Assembly (NCBI GenBank): GCA_964536565.1
Contig: CAZHXK010000064.1
Coordinates: forward strand, 1-5,249
Reading direction: 5' to 3'
Length of the DNA: 5,249 nt
Source: GCA-002688135 sp964536565
GTDB lineage: Bacteria > Patescibacteriota > Patescibacteriia > Magasanikbacterales > GCA-002688135
The notes below the pieces were generated by a model that worked only from the letters and a program-made list of their open reading frames with translations, was not told the origin of the DNA and ran no database searches. A program made the position numbers and the translations under genes. How positions within the stretch are numbered: position 1 is the stretch's first letter; each line of letters starts with the position of its first letter. Shown one piece after another: positions 1 through 5,249 of the stretch.

Positions 1-648
1 AAACTTAGTAAATGTTGCTGCGTCGTGATCCTGTTCCGTGGGTTTTAAGGTGTCATTTATATACAGCACAAGAGTATCGGGAACGATATTTGCGGATAGG
101 CGACTCAGTGTGTCTGACAGCTCTCTGTATGTTTCGTTTCCGTTTAGCCGATATTCCATCTGAGTTAAGATCGGTCCATGATCCATTTGTTCGTCTATTA
201 GCATGACGCTTGTTCCCGTTGTTTTGTTTCCCTTCATAATTGCATATTGAATGGGAGCTGGACCCCGGTATTCTGGCAGTAGCGAAGGATGAACATTGGT
301 AGTTCCGAAGTGGGGAAGCGTTATAATGTGATCGGGTATCATTTTCCCGTAGGCAACGACGAGTGATATATCGATTTTGAGTTTGGTGATCTCCTCGACT
401 ATGCTGCTGTCTTTTAGCGATGCTGGTTGCAGAACAGTGAGTGATTTTGTGACTGCCCATTCTTTCACAGGAGTTTTTTTCACTTCATGTTTGCGGCCGA
501 ACGGTTTGTCTGGTTGTGTAATGACTCCGACGATTTTGAATCGTGGGTCGTTGGAGATAGATTCAAAAATCGGCACTGCAAAATCGGATGTGCCGATAAG
601 TAAGATTCGGTATGGCTCACTAGAGGAGTGATTGTTTTTCTTGTTCAT
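1..648 (-). CDS. fmt: Methionyl-tRNA formyltransferase, N-terminal 216 codons (3' end beyond the window)
   Basis: Cytoplasmic enzyme that transfers a formyl group from 10-formyl-tetrahydrofolate to Met-tRNAfMet before translation initiation. I translated this frame from the sequence; it stays open from the ATG at 648 to the window edge. Visible motifs are the nucleotide-fold start GTSDFAVP (residues 19-26), QPDKPFGR (45-52), and the folate/catalytic core NVHPSLLPEYRGPAPIQ (118-134) followed by MDHGPIL (155-161). N118, H120 and D156 line up with the E. coli catalytic residues N108, H110 and D146. Family members are about 310 residues, so roughly 100 C-terminal residues, including most of the tRNA-binding domain, are outside. 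The start overlaps the end of def by 29 bases and has no Shine-Dalgarno, so translation is probably coupled to def. A 12-residue polar leader precedes the conserved domain. Identity is very secure; the start is fairly secure, with an in-frame TTG three codons upstream as the alternative. Confidence 0.96.
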   Translation of the reverse strand, partial: MNKKNNHSSSEPYRILLIGTSDFAVPIFESISNDPRFKIVGVITQPDKPFGRKHEVKKTPVKEWAVTKSLTVLQPASLKDSSIVEEITKLKIDISLVVAYGKMIPDHIITLPHFGTTNVHPSLLPEYRGPAPIQYAIMKGNKTTGTSVMLIDEQMDHGPILTQMEYRLNGNETYRELSDTLSRLSANIVPDTLVLYINDTLKPTEQDHDAATFTKF

Positions 649-1129
649 TTTTTTCAAGATAATCTGCTTTGTCTATGAAGAGGATGCCGTCTAAGTGATC
701 GATCTCGTGTTGAGTTACTCGAGAGAACCAGCCCTTTGCTTTTATTTTAACCTTCTCTCCTTTTTCATTCAATGCTTTGACGTGTATGGCTTTTGGTCGT
801 GTGACTGGTCCGAACACGTTTGGTACAGATAGGCACCCTTCCTGGTAGCTTATGGTGTCCTTAGATGACCACGCAACCTCAGGGTTGATGAGAATTTGAG
901 GTTTCTCTCCCGCGTCTGACGTGATGCAGATTCGCTTTGAAACACCGACTTGTGGTGCTGCGATCCCTATCCCATCATCGTCAAGCATAGTCTTGTAGAG
1001 CTTTTCAAGAAACGAATTAAATTTGCTTGTTCCTATTTCAGCAACATCAACAGGCTCAGATGTTAGTCTGAGTTGTGGGTTTGGATTTGTAAGGACATCA
1101 AGTCCTTTTTCTGCTGGTTTTATATCCAT
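620..1129 (-). CDS. def: Peptide deformylase
   Basis: Metalloenzyme that removes the N-formyl group from nascent proteins at the ribosome exit. The 169-residue length is normal for the family. All three signature motifs are intact: motif 1 GIGIAAPQVG (residues 53-62), motif 2 EGCLSVP (97-103) with metal ligand C99, and motif 3 QHEIDHLDG (140-148) with metal ligands H141 and H145 and catalytic E142. Residues 157-169 form a charged tail (YLEKNEQEKQSLL) largely encoded in the overlap with fmt. The ATG at 1129 lies 8 bases after the stop of the PriA-like gene, without a recognisable Shine-Dalgarno, so it is probably reached by reinitiation or from a weak internal promoter at 1140-1169. Pairing with fmt is the usual arrangement, since the two enzymes add and remove the same formyl group. 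Nothing suggests loss of activity. Confidence 0.97.
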   Translation of the reverse strand: MDIKPAEKGLDVLTNPNPQLRLTSEPVDVAEIGTSKFNSFLEKLYKTMLDDDGIGIAAPQVGVSKRICITSDAGEKPQILINPEVAWSSKDTISYQEGCLSVPNVFGPVTRPKAIHVKALNEKGEKVKIKAKGWFSRVTQHEIDHLDGILFIDKADYLEKNEQEKQSLL

Positions 1130-1137
1130 ATAGACAG

Positions 1138-2958
1138 CTACGATAGCAGAGAATTGGGGTCAATGTCAACCTTCATACCCGGTCTCAGTAGTGATGTGAT
1201 GACCTGTGTCTGTTGCCACCACTGTTTTGAATCTAGTTTGCATAGCACTGCATAACGCTTATTTTTTCCTTGTTGTTCAGGTAGAAGTGCGTACAAAACT
1301 ACTTGTATCTTTGGAAGATGCTTTGCGATAACTTCCTTTAGCATCTTCATAGTTTTTTCTGCTTTTGGTTTCTCGAGCCAAATCTTCATAAGCTTAGAGT
1401 ATGGGGGGTATGATAGTTGCTGGCGGACGTCATTTTCGCTTTTTATGAAGGGTTGTAATTTGCCCGAAATGAGAGATTCCAGACTGGGATGGGCCGAGGA
1501 ATGTGTTTGGATGACGAATGTCGCTGGTGGCTCCATCTCTCGAGCTGTGGCTGCCATAGTGCTGAAGAGTGCGAGGGCTCGTTCTGCAGCATTGTACTCC
1601 GGAATCTTGAGTATGTGATCAGCGTCCAGCACGGCAATGAGGCCTGGTTTGATGGTGCTTAGTTGAGGTAGTACGCGGGTTGTTCCCACGATGATCGATG
1701 GCCTTCCTTGTGGGATGTCAGCCATATCTCCATCAGCTGTCATTTCTATGATGTGAGCTTTATTTGCAAATTTAGTGTGCGCCCAATGCACAATTTGTTG
1801 TATACCTGCGCCTTGATATCGTAGCGTCATGCCGTTGCACTTTTCACAGTGCGTTGGGACATTCACAGCAGTCGAGCATGGTCTGCATATGGCCTTGTTA
1901 TCACCAAGCGTATAGGGGAGTAGGCAGGACGCACACGAAAATATATGACTACAATCGTTGCATCTCAGCAGCTGCGCAAATCCTTTTTTATTTAGAAACA
2001 GAAAGATAGATTTTTCTTCAGTAAGATTCTCATTGATGTCAGTCTCCAGCTGTGCGCTGATAGGATCGAAGTTTCCTGATCCTCGCTCTTTTACCATATC
2101 AACAAGCGTGATAGTTGAAGGTTGACGCTCTCCGATTTGTGTAAGGTTCTTTTTGGTTACTGATTCTATTGTTGCAAAAGTGGGTGTTCGACTGTAGTAG
2201 GTGAGTGAACAACCTGTAATGAGCTGGAGCCGCTGTGCGATGTCGTGAACTCGATAACGAGGAGCTTGCTCCCAGCTTTTGTGGTCTTGCTTTTCTTCGT
2301 CAAGAATAATTATGTGTTCACATGTAAATATTGGCAGAAACACAGCTGAACGTGTTCCAATAATGACTCGTGCTCCGTTTCTGATTGCTATCCATGCTTC
2401 ACGTTTTTCTTTCACTGACATGGTACTTTCCCATGCCACTGCGCTTTTGAAGAGAGACTTCATGAGCTTCAGTTGTTGCTGCTGTGGGACCAGAATTAAT
2501 ACCTGTGTTTTGATGTTTCTGACCTGTTCTTGAATTGAGACGATCATGTCTTTTGTATTGTGGTACCGAACAACCTCGGATTTTGATGGACCATTTGCAA
2601 TCTCTGGGATTGGAGTGAACTGAGCCTTTGATAGGGAATTTTTTTGAGCGGCCGGCAGCATCATGCTGACGATGATACTTGGGGCGACGCCATACACACC
2701 AGCTACCTGCATAGCGAACTGTAAGTACTCCTTTGTCAGAAACGGTACTTCATGAATCAGTTTCGTTATAGGTTTTAGTTTTCCCTTGTGTGGCGAAGTA
2801 TCATCAATGAGGAATATGCATCCCAAAATGGTTTTACTTCTGAATGGAATCTCCACAAGCTGACCTGGATGACACAGCATATCCTTTGGAATCTCATAAT
2901 CAAAATAACCCATATTCATGGGAATTCGAATCAATGGAATGATGTGAGCAATGTTCAT
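1138..2958 (-). CDS. priA: PriA-like primosomal protein N' with degenerate helicase motifs
   Basis: PriA normally recognises abandoned replication forks and reloads the replicative helicase. This 606-residue copy (E. coli has 732) keeps the family layout: an N-terminal DNA-binding region (FDYEIP 19-24, G32, VEIPF 35-39), a helicase-like lobe (about 115-270), a zinc region with eight cysteines (C333, C336, C342, C345, C358, C361, C371, C374), a second lobe with VLDAD (443-447) and AAER (457-460), and the C-terminal YPPYSKL (517-523). The ATPase motifs are eroded. The GSGKT P-loop is replaced by NGPSKSEV (122-129), DEEH by DEEK (220-223), the usual GSATPS by YSRTPT (255-260), and GRAGR by ATARE (470-474). 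It is therefore probably not an ATP-driven helicase, as is known for actinobacterial PriA. The ATG overlaps the stop of the preceding gene in TAATG, implying translational coupling. Family is certain; loss of activity is inferred. Confidence 0.9.
   Translation of the reverse strand: MNIAHIIPLIRIPMNMGYFDYEIPKDMLCHPGQLVEIPFRSKTILGCIFLIDDTSPHKGKLKPITKLIHEVPFLTKEYLQFAMQVAGVYGVAPSIIVSMMLPAAQKNSLSKAQFTPIPEIANGPSKSEVVRYHNTKDMIVSIQEQVRNIKTQVLILVPQQQQLKLMKSLFKSAVAWESTMSVKEKREAWIAIRNGARVIIGTRSAVFLPIFTCEHIIILDEEKQDHKSWEQAPRYRVHDIAQRLQLITGCSLTYYSRTPTFATIESVTKKNLTQIGERQPSTITLVDMVKERGSGNFDPISAQLETDINENLTEEKSIFLFLNKKGFAQLLRCNDCSHIFSCASCLLPYTLGDNKAICRPCSTAVNVPTHCEKCNGMTLRYQGAGIQQIVHWAHTKFANKAHIIEMTADGDMADIPQGRPSIIVGTTRVLPQLSTIKPGLIAVLDADHILKIPEYNAAERALALFSTMAATAREMEPPATFVIQTHSSAHPSLESLISGKLQPFIKSENDVRQQLSYPPYSKLMKIWLEKPKAEKTMKMLKEVIAKHLPKIQVVLYALLPEQQGKNKRYAVLCKLDSKQWWQQTQVITSLLRPGMKVDIDPNSLLS
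1140..1169 (-). promoter_or_regulatory. Possible internal promoter for def-fmt
   Basis: Inside the last codons of the PriA-like gene the minus strand has a perfect -35 box TTGACA (1164-1169), an 18-base spacer and a weak -10 box TATCGT (1140-1145, four of six consensus bases). Transcription would start about four bases before the def ATG, giving a nearly leaderless def-fmt message. The -35 box also encodes conserved-looking protein sequence (VDID), so it may be chance. Confidence 0.3.
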
Positions 2959-3752
2959 TAATGGAGTTTAAACTGTGCTGTCATGTGGCCGACGCCTAAT
3001 GGTGCTTCGTATGCTGTGATGTGTGGCCTTGTTTTTACGCGACTAAGCATGCCGAACAACATGAGGAGCGGACCGTATGCACAGGTCTGAGCCGCTTTTA
3101 TAAGTTGTGGGTTTAGGTTTACCAGACCAGCTGTATTCGAGTGCATGATTATTTCTTGGACTTTCTCGTCGAATGTGGATCCCAGTTTGTGAAAACCACC
3201 TGGTGAACTCGTGCTGAGTGAGTGAGATAGATCCACGGAAGCGATAACACCTATGCGTTTATTTGACTGCATTGCAATACCTTTGAGTATGTACCCACAG
3301 TCTATATGCGCTTTTGCGTTGAGTTGAGAGGGTCTTATGATTACAATTTTTGTATGATCCAGTACATCACTGAGCTGCATGAGAGGTATAGAGACGCCAT
3401 AATCGCATGTACCAGAGCTGTCGACCATAAAGGGAACGCCTTCTTGTTTACCGGCCTCACGTATGTTTGAGAAAACGTGTGTATCGACTTTGAATGTGTG
3501 ATCCGTAATGAGGTCTCCGAAGGCTGATAAGTCGACAGTAACATGTGGATGACCGGAAAGCATGAAGGCGCGTGGGGTTGTGGGTCCGTGCGGAGATAGG
3601 ACAAATAATGTGTCCAGCTTTGCAATGTACAGTTCTCGCTTGAGCTTCTCAAATGCTGTGTGTGTTCTATCGAAATTTTCGCTGGCTTTCTTGCCAACGG
3701 GTTTATGGATGAGCGGGGAGTGAGGTGTGATTGCTGCAAAGTGTATGGACAT
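2958..3752 (-). CDS. LigB/MEMO-type class III extradiol dioxygenase homologue
   Basis: This 264-residue protein matches the LigB-like fold found in class III extradiol dioxygenases and in the dioxygenase-like domain of bacterial AmmeMemoRadiSam proteins. Visible signatures are ITPHSPLI (8-15), LSPHGP (52-57), the FGD motif (78-80), ASVDLSHSL (171-179), the F-D-E-K segment (194-197) and YEAPLGVGH (248-256). H11, H55 and E249 sit where LigAB holds its iron ligands (H12, H61, E242), and H177 where the catalytic base H195 lies. The usual DHG near residue 118 reads DYG. No AMMECR1 domain is attached and no radical-SAM partner is in the window. Substrate and reaction are unknown; it could act on a catechol-like compound or have a non-enzymatic MEMO-like role. 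The ATG lies 15 bases after the upstream stop without a Shine-Dalgarno, and its stop overlaps the next start. Family assignment is good; function is open. Confidence 0.85.
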   Translation of the reverse strand: MSIHFAAITPHSPLIHKPVGKKASENFDRTHTAFEKLKRELYIAKLDTLFVLSPHGPTTPRAFMLSGHPHVTVDLSAFGDLITDHTFKVDTHVFSNIREAGKQEGVPFMVDSSGTCDYGVSIPLMQLSDVLDHTKIVIIRPSQLNAKAHIDCGYILKGIAMQSNKRIGVIASVDLSHSLSTSSPGGFHKLGSTFDEKVQEIIMHSNTAGLVNLNPQLIKAAQTCAYGPLLMLFGMLSRVKTRPHITAYEAPLGVGHMTAQFKLH

Positions 3753-3767
3753 GTTTATGGGGTCGCA

Positions 3768-5120
3768 TTATGAAGTACTTCCTAGTGGTTCAGCTTCAGA
3801 GTGGAGGTTGAATAACGTATCTTCCACCCACACAACGTCTTTAAAGGAGAACCCTAGGTTTGAGAATGTTTGCTCATCTGGGATGTAGCGTCTCTGGCCA
3901 TTAGATATGAGATAGATCTTAGCGTCATCGATATGAGCCACGAGTGATCCATCCTTGAACAGAACGGGCTCATCATCTACGTAGTTGTTCAGAGCAGACT
4001 CATTTACGATCACCGGCGGTTCATTGTTGAAGTTTGTTGCAATGATGCCGTTGTTGAGTATTTCGTGCTTCTTTCCATTCTTTACATAAAAGACTGTATT
4101 CGAGTCGCGTCCCTGCAAAAGTGCGCCGGTTGGGTATGCTGACGCTGAGGTGATCATGGTTCCTATATCGAACCTTGTTATTTCTGATGCATCGACATCA
4201 ATTATTTCCAAGGGGTTGAATCCTAATGATCGCATCGCTTCTTTTGATGCAAACTGCAGGAGTTCGTCATCCACCAGCAAATATGTTCGTGATCCTGCTC
4301 GCAGGAGTGAGTAGTTCTCGTAGTTCATAGGCTCTCCTTGTGGGATAAGCGTGATGTCTGCTTGATCAATAGTGACGATGTCGTCTTGGTTGAAGTAAGA
4401 CAGAAGCACCGACATCGATGTAATTTGTCTTCGCTTGCCTCGTTCGAGATACCACACGTCGGGATGAGCATTTGCCTTTACTAGTAATCCGTCTGGATAG
4501 TTTCGCTCAAACCACTGCCTCCAGATCGTGCGAAAATTTTTGTTTCCTTCGATGTGGGGGGTGTATGTATAGAGATAGGCTGTTGCATCATTTGCTGGGA
4601 TAACTATTTTGTTGTCGATTGAGTATGTCTGTAATGCGCGCTTGATCCAGGGATGTGAGTGCTTGTGTTCAATGTAGAATCTGAAGAGAGCGGCAGTGGA
4701 ATCAACCTGATTAGCAAAGCCCGCGTGCTTCCGAACTCCAGGGTCTTTTGTGTCGCACGCGTCGCATACAGCGAATCCAGTTGCCCAGTTAAGTTGATTG
4801 AGTGTTGGAGAGGTATCTGTCACGAGAGACATTTCTTTTTGAAGCATGACAAGTAGGACGCGAGGGCTGATGGTGTGTCTCTGGGCCGCTTCATAAATGA
4901 TATCTGCAGATGACTTCTGCACGTTGTTGATGTCAGGGAAGCGGAGTGTTGCGAGCAGTCCTCCGCGTGCATATAAGAGATCCTCTACATCATCACGCGT
5001 CATTGAGGTTGCGTTTACGAGGTCTTTGTCTGTTATGACGAAGCTGGGATTAAAATCCTCCGCATACGTAATATATGGAGAGAGGAGCACTAAACACAAT
5101 GCTATGAGAGTATATTTCAT
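3768..5120 (-). CDS. Exported lysozyme-like protein with four C-terminal repeats
   Basis: I place the start at the ATG at 5120, giving 450 residues. It opens with a signal peptide (K2, hydrophobic stretch 4-15, likely cleavage after T-Y-A at 20), and it sits at the predicted transcription start. A TTG at 5171 would add 17 residues but lies upstream of the promoter. Residues 27-60 (ITDKDLVN..SMT..DVEDLL) and 70-150 (IIYEAAQRHTISPRVLLVMLQKEMSL, with E96; W112-ATGF; C119-x2-C122; F135-x2-Q138) resemble a lysozyme/transglycosylase-like domain common in secreted CPR and actinobacterial proteins. E96 is the best catalytic candidate, and the cysteine pair may form a disulfide. Residues 210-446 hold four diverged repeats of about 55 residues. 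The protein probably acts outside the membrane, perhaps on or bound to peptidoglycan. It leads the gene series. Export is well supported; enzyme activity is inference. Confidence 0.8.
   Translation of the reverse strand: MKYTLIALCLVLLSPYITYAEDFNPSFVITDKDLVNATSMTRDDVEDLLYARGGLLATLRFPDINNVQKSSADIIYEAAQRHTISPRVLLVMLQKEMSLVTDTSPTLNQLNWATGFAVCDACDTKDPGVRKHAGFANQVDSTAALFRFYIEHKHSHPWIKRALQTYSIDNKIVIPANDATAYLYTYTPHIEGNKNFRTIWRQWFERNYPDGLLVKANAHPDVWYLERGKRRQITSMSVLLSYFNQDDIVTIDQADITLIPQGEPMNYENYSLLRAGSRTYLLVDDELLQFASKEAMRSLGFNPLEIIDVDASEITRFDIGTMITSASAYPTGALLQGRDSNTVFYVKNGKKHEILNNGIIATNFNNEPPVIVNESALNNYVDDEPVLFKDGSLVAHIDDAKIYLISNGQRRYIPDEQTFSNLGFSFKDVVWVEDTLFNLHSEAEPLGSTS
3783..4493 (-). repeat. Four degenerate ~55-residue protein repeats
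   Basis: Within the exported protein, residues 210-265, 269-322, 331-386 and 390-446 share the pattern: D-G-x-L-V, then a short spacer, Y-L/V-x-x-G-K/Q-R-R or variant, an I-x-S/P-type turn, then L-G-F or N-F and a V/I-rich strand. Anchors are VWYLERGKRRQI (222-233), YLLVDDELLQFAS (280-292), FYVKNGKKHEIL (344-355) and IYLISNGQRRYIP (402-414). Repeat 2 has lost the basic GKRR turn. The pattern suggests short beta-rich modules; binding to cell wall or another surface polymer is inference. The similarity is at protein level only; I see no long DNA-level repeat. Confidence 0.7.
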
Positions 5121-5126
5121 GTCTGT

Positions 5127-5155
5127 ATTATACGTTGCTGGATCACCGTTGACAA
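5127..5155 (-). promoter_or_regulatory. Near-consensus sigma70-type promoter of the operon
   Basis: On the minus strand a -35 box TTGTCA (5150-5155, five of six consensus bases) is followed by a 17-base spacer and a perfect -10 box TATAAT (5127-5132). The A of the ATG at 5120 is the seventh base after the -10 box, exactly where transcription would be expected to start, so the mRNA would be leaderless or nearly so. The promoter begins 15 bases past the terminator of the upstream gene, and it probably drives all five genes to fmt. Confidence 0.85.
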
Positions 5156-5170
5156 TGCTGCATGTATACA

Positions 5171-5198
5171 AAAATCCCTACTTTGGAGTAGGGATTTT
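5171..5198 (-). terminator. Intrinsic terminator, probably usable in both directions
   Basis: A perfect 12-base inverted repeat, AAAATCCCTACT (5171-5182) against AGTAGGGATTTT (5187-5198), encloses a four-base loop. On the minus strand the hairpin ends in a run of five T, and on the plus strand in four T. An outer GTAT/ATAC pairing (5164-5167 with 5199-5202, flush on the right arm) can extend the stem past a three-base bulge. It lies 9 bases after the stop of the gene entering from the right and just upstream of the operon promoter, so it separates two transcription units. Confidence 0.88.
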
Positions 5199-5207
5199 AT
5201 ACAGCTG

Positions 5208-5249
5208 TTATGCGATTGCTTTAGCCTGAGTCTTCATGTGAGCTGCGAC
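5208..5249 (-). CDS. C-terminal end of an unidentified gene entering from the right
   Basis: The minus strand carries an open frame of 13 codons (VAAHMKTQAKAIA) ending in TAA at 5208-5210, 9 bases before the intrinsic terminator. The position of the stop relative to the hairpin makes this the most likely reading frame; the other two minus frames stop earlier. The fragment is too short to assign to a family. A shorter C-terminus in another frame cannot be excluded. Confidence 0.45.
   Translation of the reverse strand, partial: VAAHMKTQAKAIA

Noticed and set aside
53..460. 135-codon minus-strand open frame
   Set aside because: It is out of frame with fmt, whose motifs are unmistakable in the same region; its translation has no recognisable features.
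377..631. Plus-strand open frame of 84 codons
   Set aside because: Antisense shadow of fmt, with no motif and no sign of its own promoter.
3341..3739. 132-codon minus-strand open frame
   Set aside because: Shifted-frame shadow of the LigB-like gene, which has clear family motifs.
5091..5120. Lipoprotein signal ending at C9 of the exported protein
   Set aside because: The residue before the cysteine is leucine and the n-region is too short; an ordinary signal peptidase site near residue 20 fits better.
5121..5171. TTG start at 5171 extending the exported protein by 17 residues
   Set aside because: The extension runs over the -10 and -35 boxes and starts next to the terminator stem; the internal ATG at 5120 gives a proper signal peptide and coincides with the predicted transcription start.
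4897..5229. 110-codon plus-strand open frame
   Set aside because: It crosses the terminator and promoter and lies antisense to the signal-peptide region; no family features.
1..5249. Recoded UGA (glycine code of some CPR lineages)
   Set aside because: Although no gene here ends in TGA, none of the five conserved genes has an in-frame TGA and glycines use ordinary codons, so the standard code suffices.
1..5249. CRISPR array, tRNA or rRNA genes, insertion sequence
   Set aside because: I saw no regularly spaced repeats, no tRNA-like cloverleaf, no transposase and no terminal inverted repeats; the window is almost fully taken up by protein genes.

Overview
The window looks like a compact stretch of a small bacterial genome. 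All five readable genes lie on the minus strand in one tightly packed, operon-like series, and the tail of a sixth gene enters from the right edge. Reading right to left: the last codons of an unidentified gene (5208-5249), an intrinsic terminator (5171-5198), a near-consensus sigma70-type promoter (5127-5155), an exported lysozyme-like protein with C-terminal repeats (3768-5120), a LigB/MEMO-type extradiol dioxygenase homologue (2958-3752), a PriA-like protein whose helicase motifs are eroded (1138-2958), peptide deformylase def (620-1129), and the first 216 codons of methionyl-tRNA formyltransferase fmt (1-648), which runs off the left edge. There is no gene-free stretch over 300 bases; the longest is the roughly 87-base promoter/terminator region.

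The likely source is a member of the Candidate Phyla Radiation (Patescibacteria, possibly Parcubacteria-like), and this is inference. The reasons are the very tight packing, genes without Shine-Dalgarno sequences, a leaderless-looking promoter, a degenerate PriA, and an exported protein with a lysozyme-like region plus short repeats of the 'YL-x-x-GKRR' kind, which I recall from secreted proteins of CPR bacteria and actinobacteria. An actinobacterial relative is less likely because the composition is not GC-rich, although Actinobacteria also carry degenerate PriA. The standard genetic code fits: all genes read through fully and stop at TAA or TAG.

The priA-def-fmt order is a well-known arrangement in bacteria (Bacillus for example). 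Fmt formylates initiator Met-tRNA and Def removes the formyl group from new proteins. The first two genes share the transcription unit but have no obvious functional link to it.

The most notable points are the PriA that has lost its Walker A, DEEH, motif III and arginine-finger motifs but kept all eight zinc cysteines; the promoter whose predicted start coincides with the ATG; the DHG-to-DYG substitution in the dioxygenase homologue; and a def/fmt overlap at an A7 run where loss of one A would join the two frames. I found no convincing evidence for an entirely new multi-gene system.
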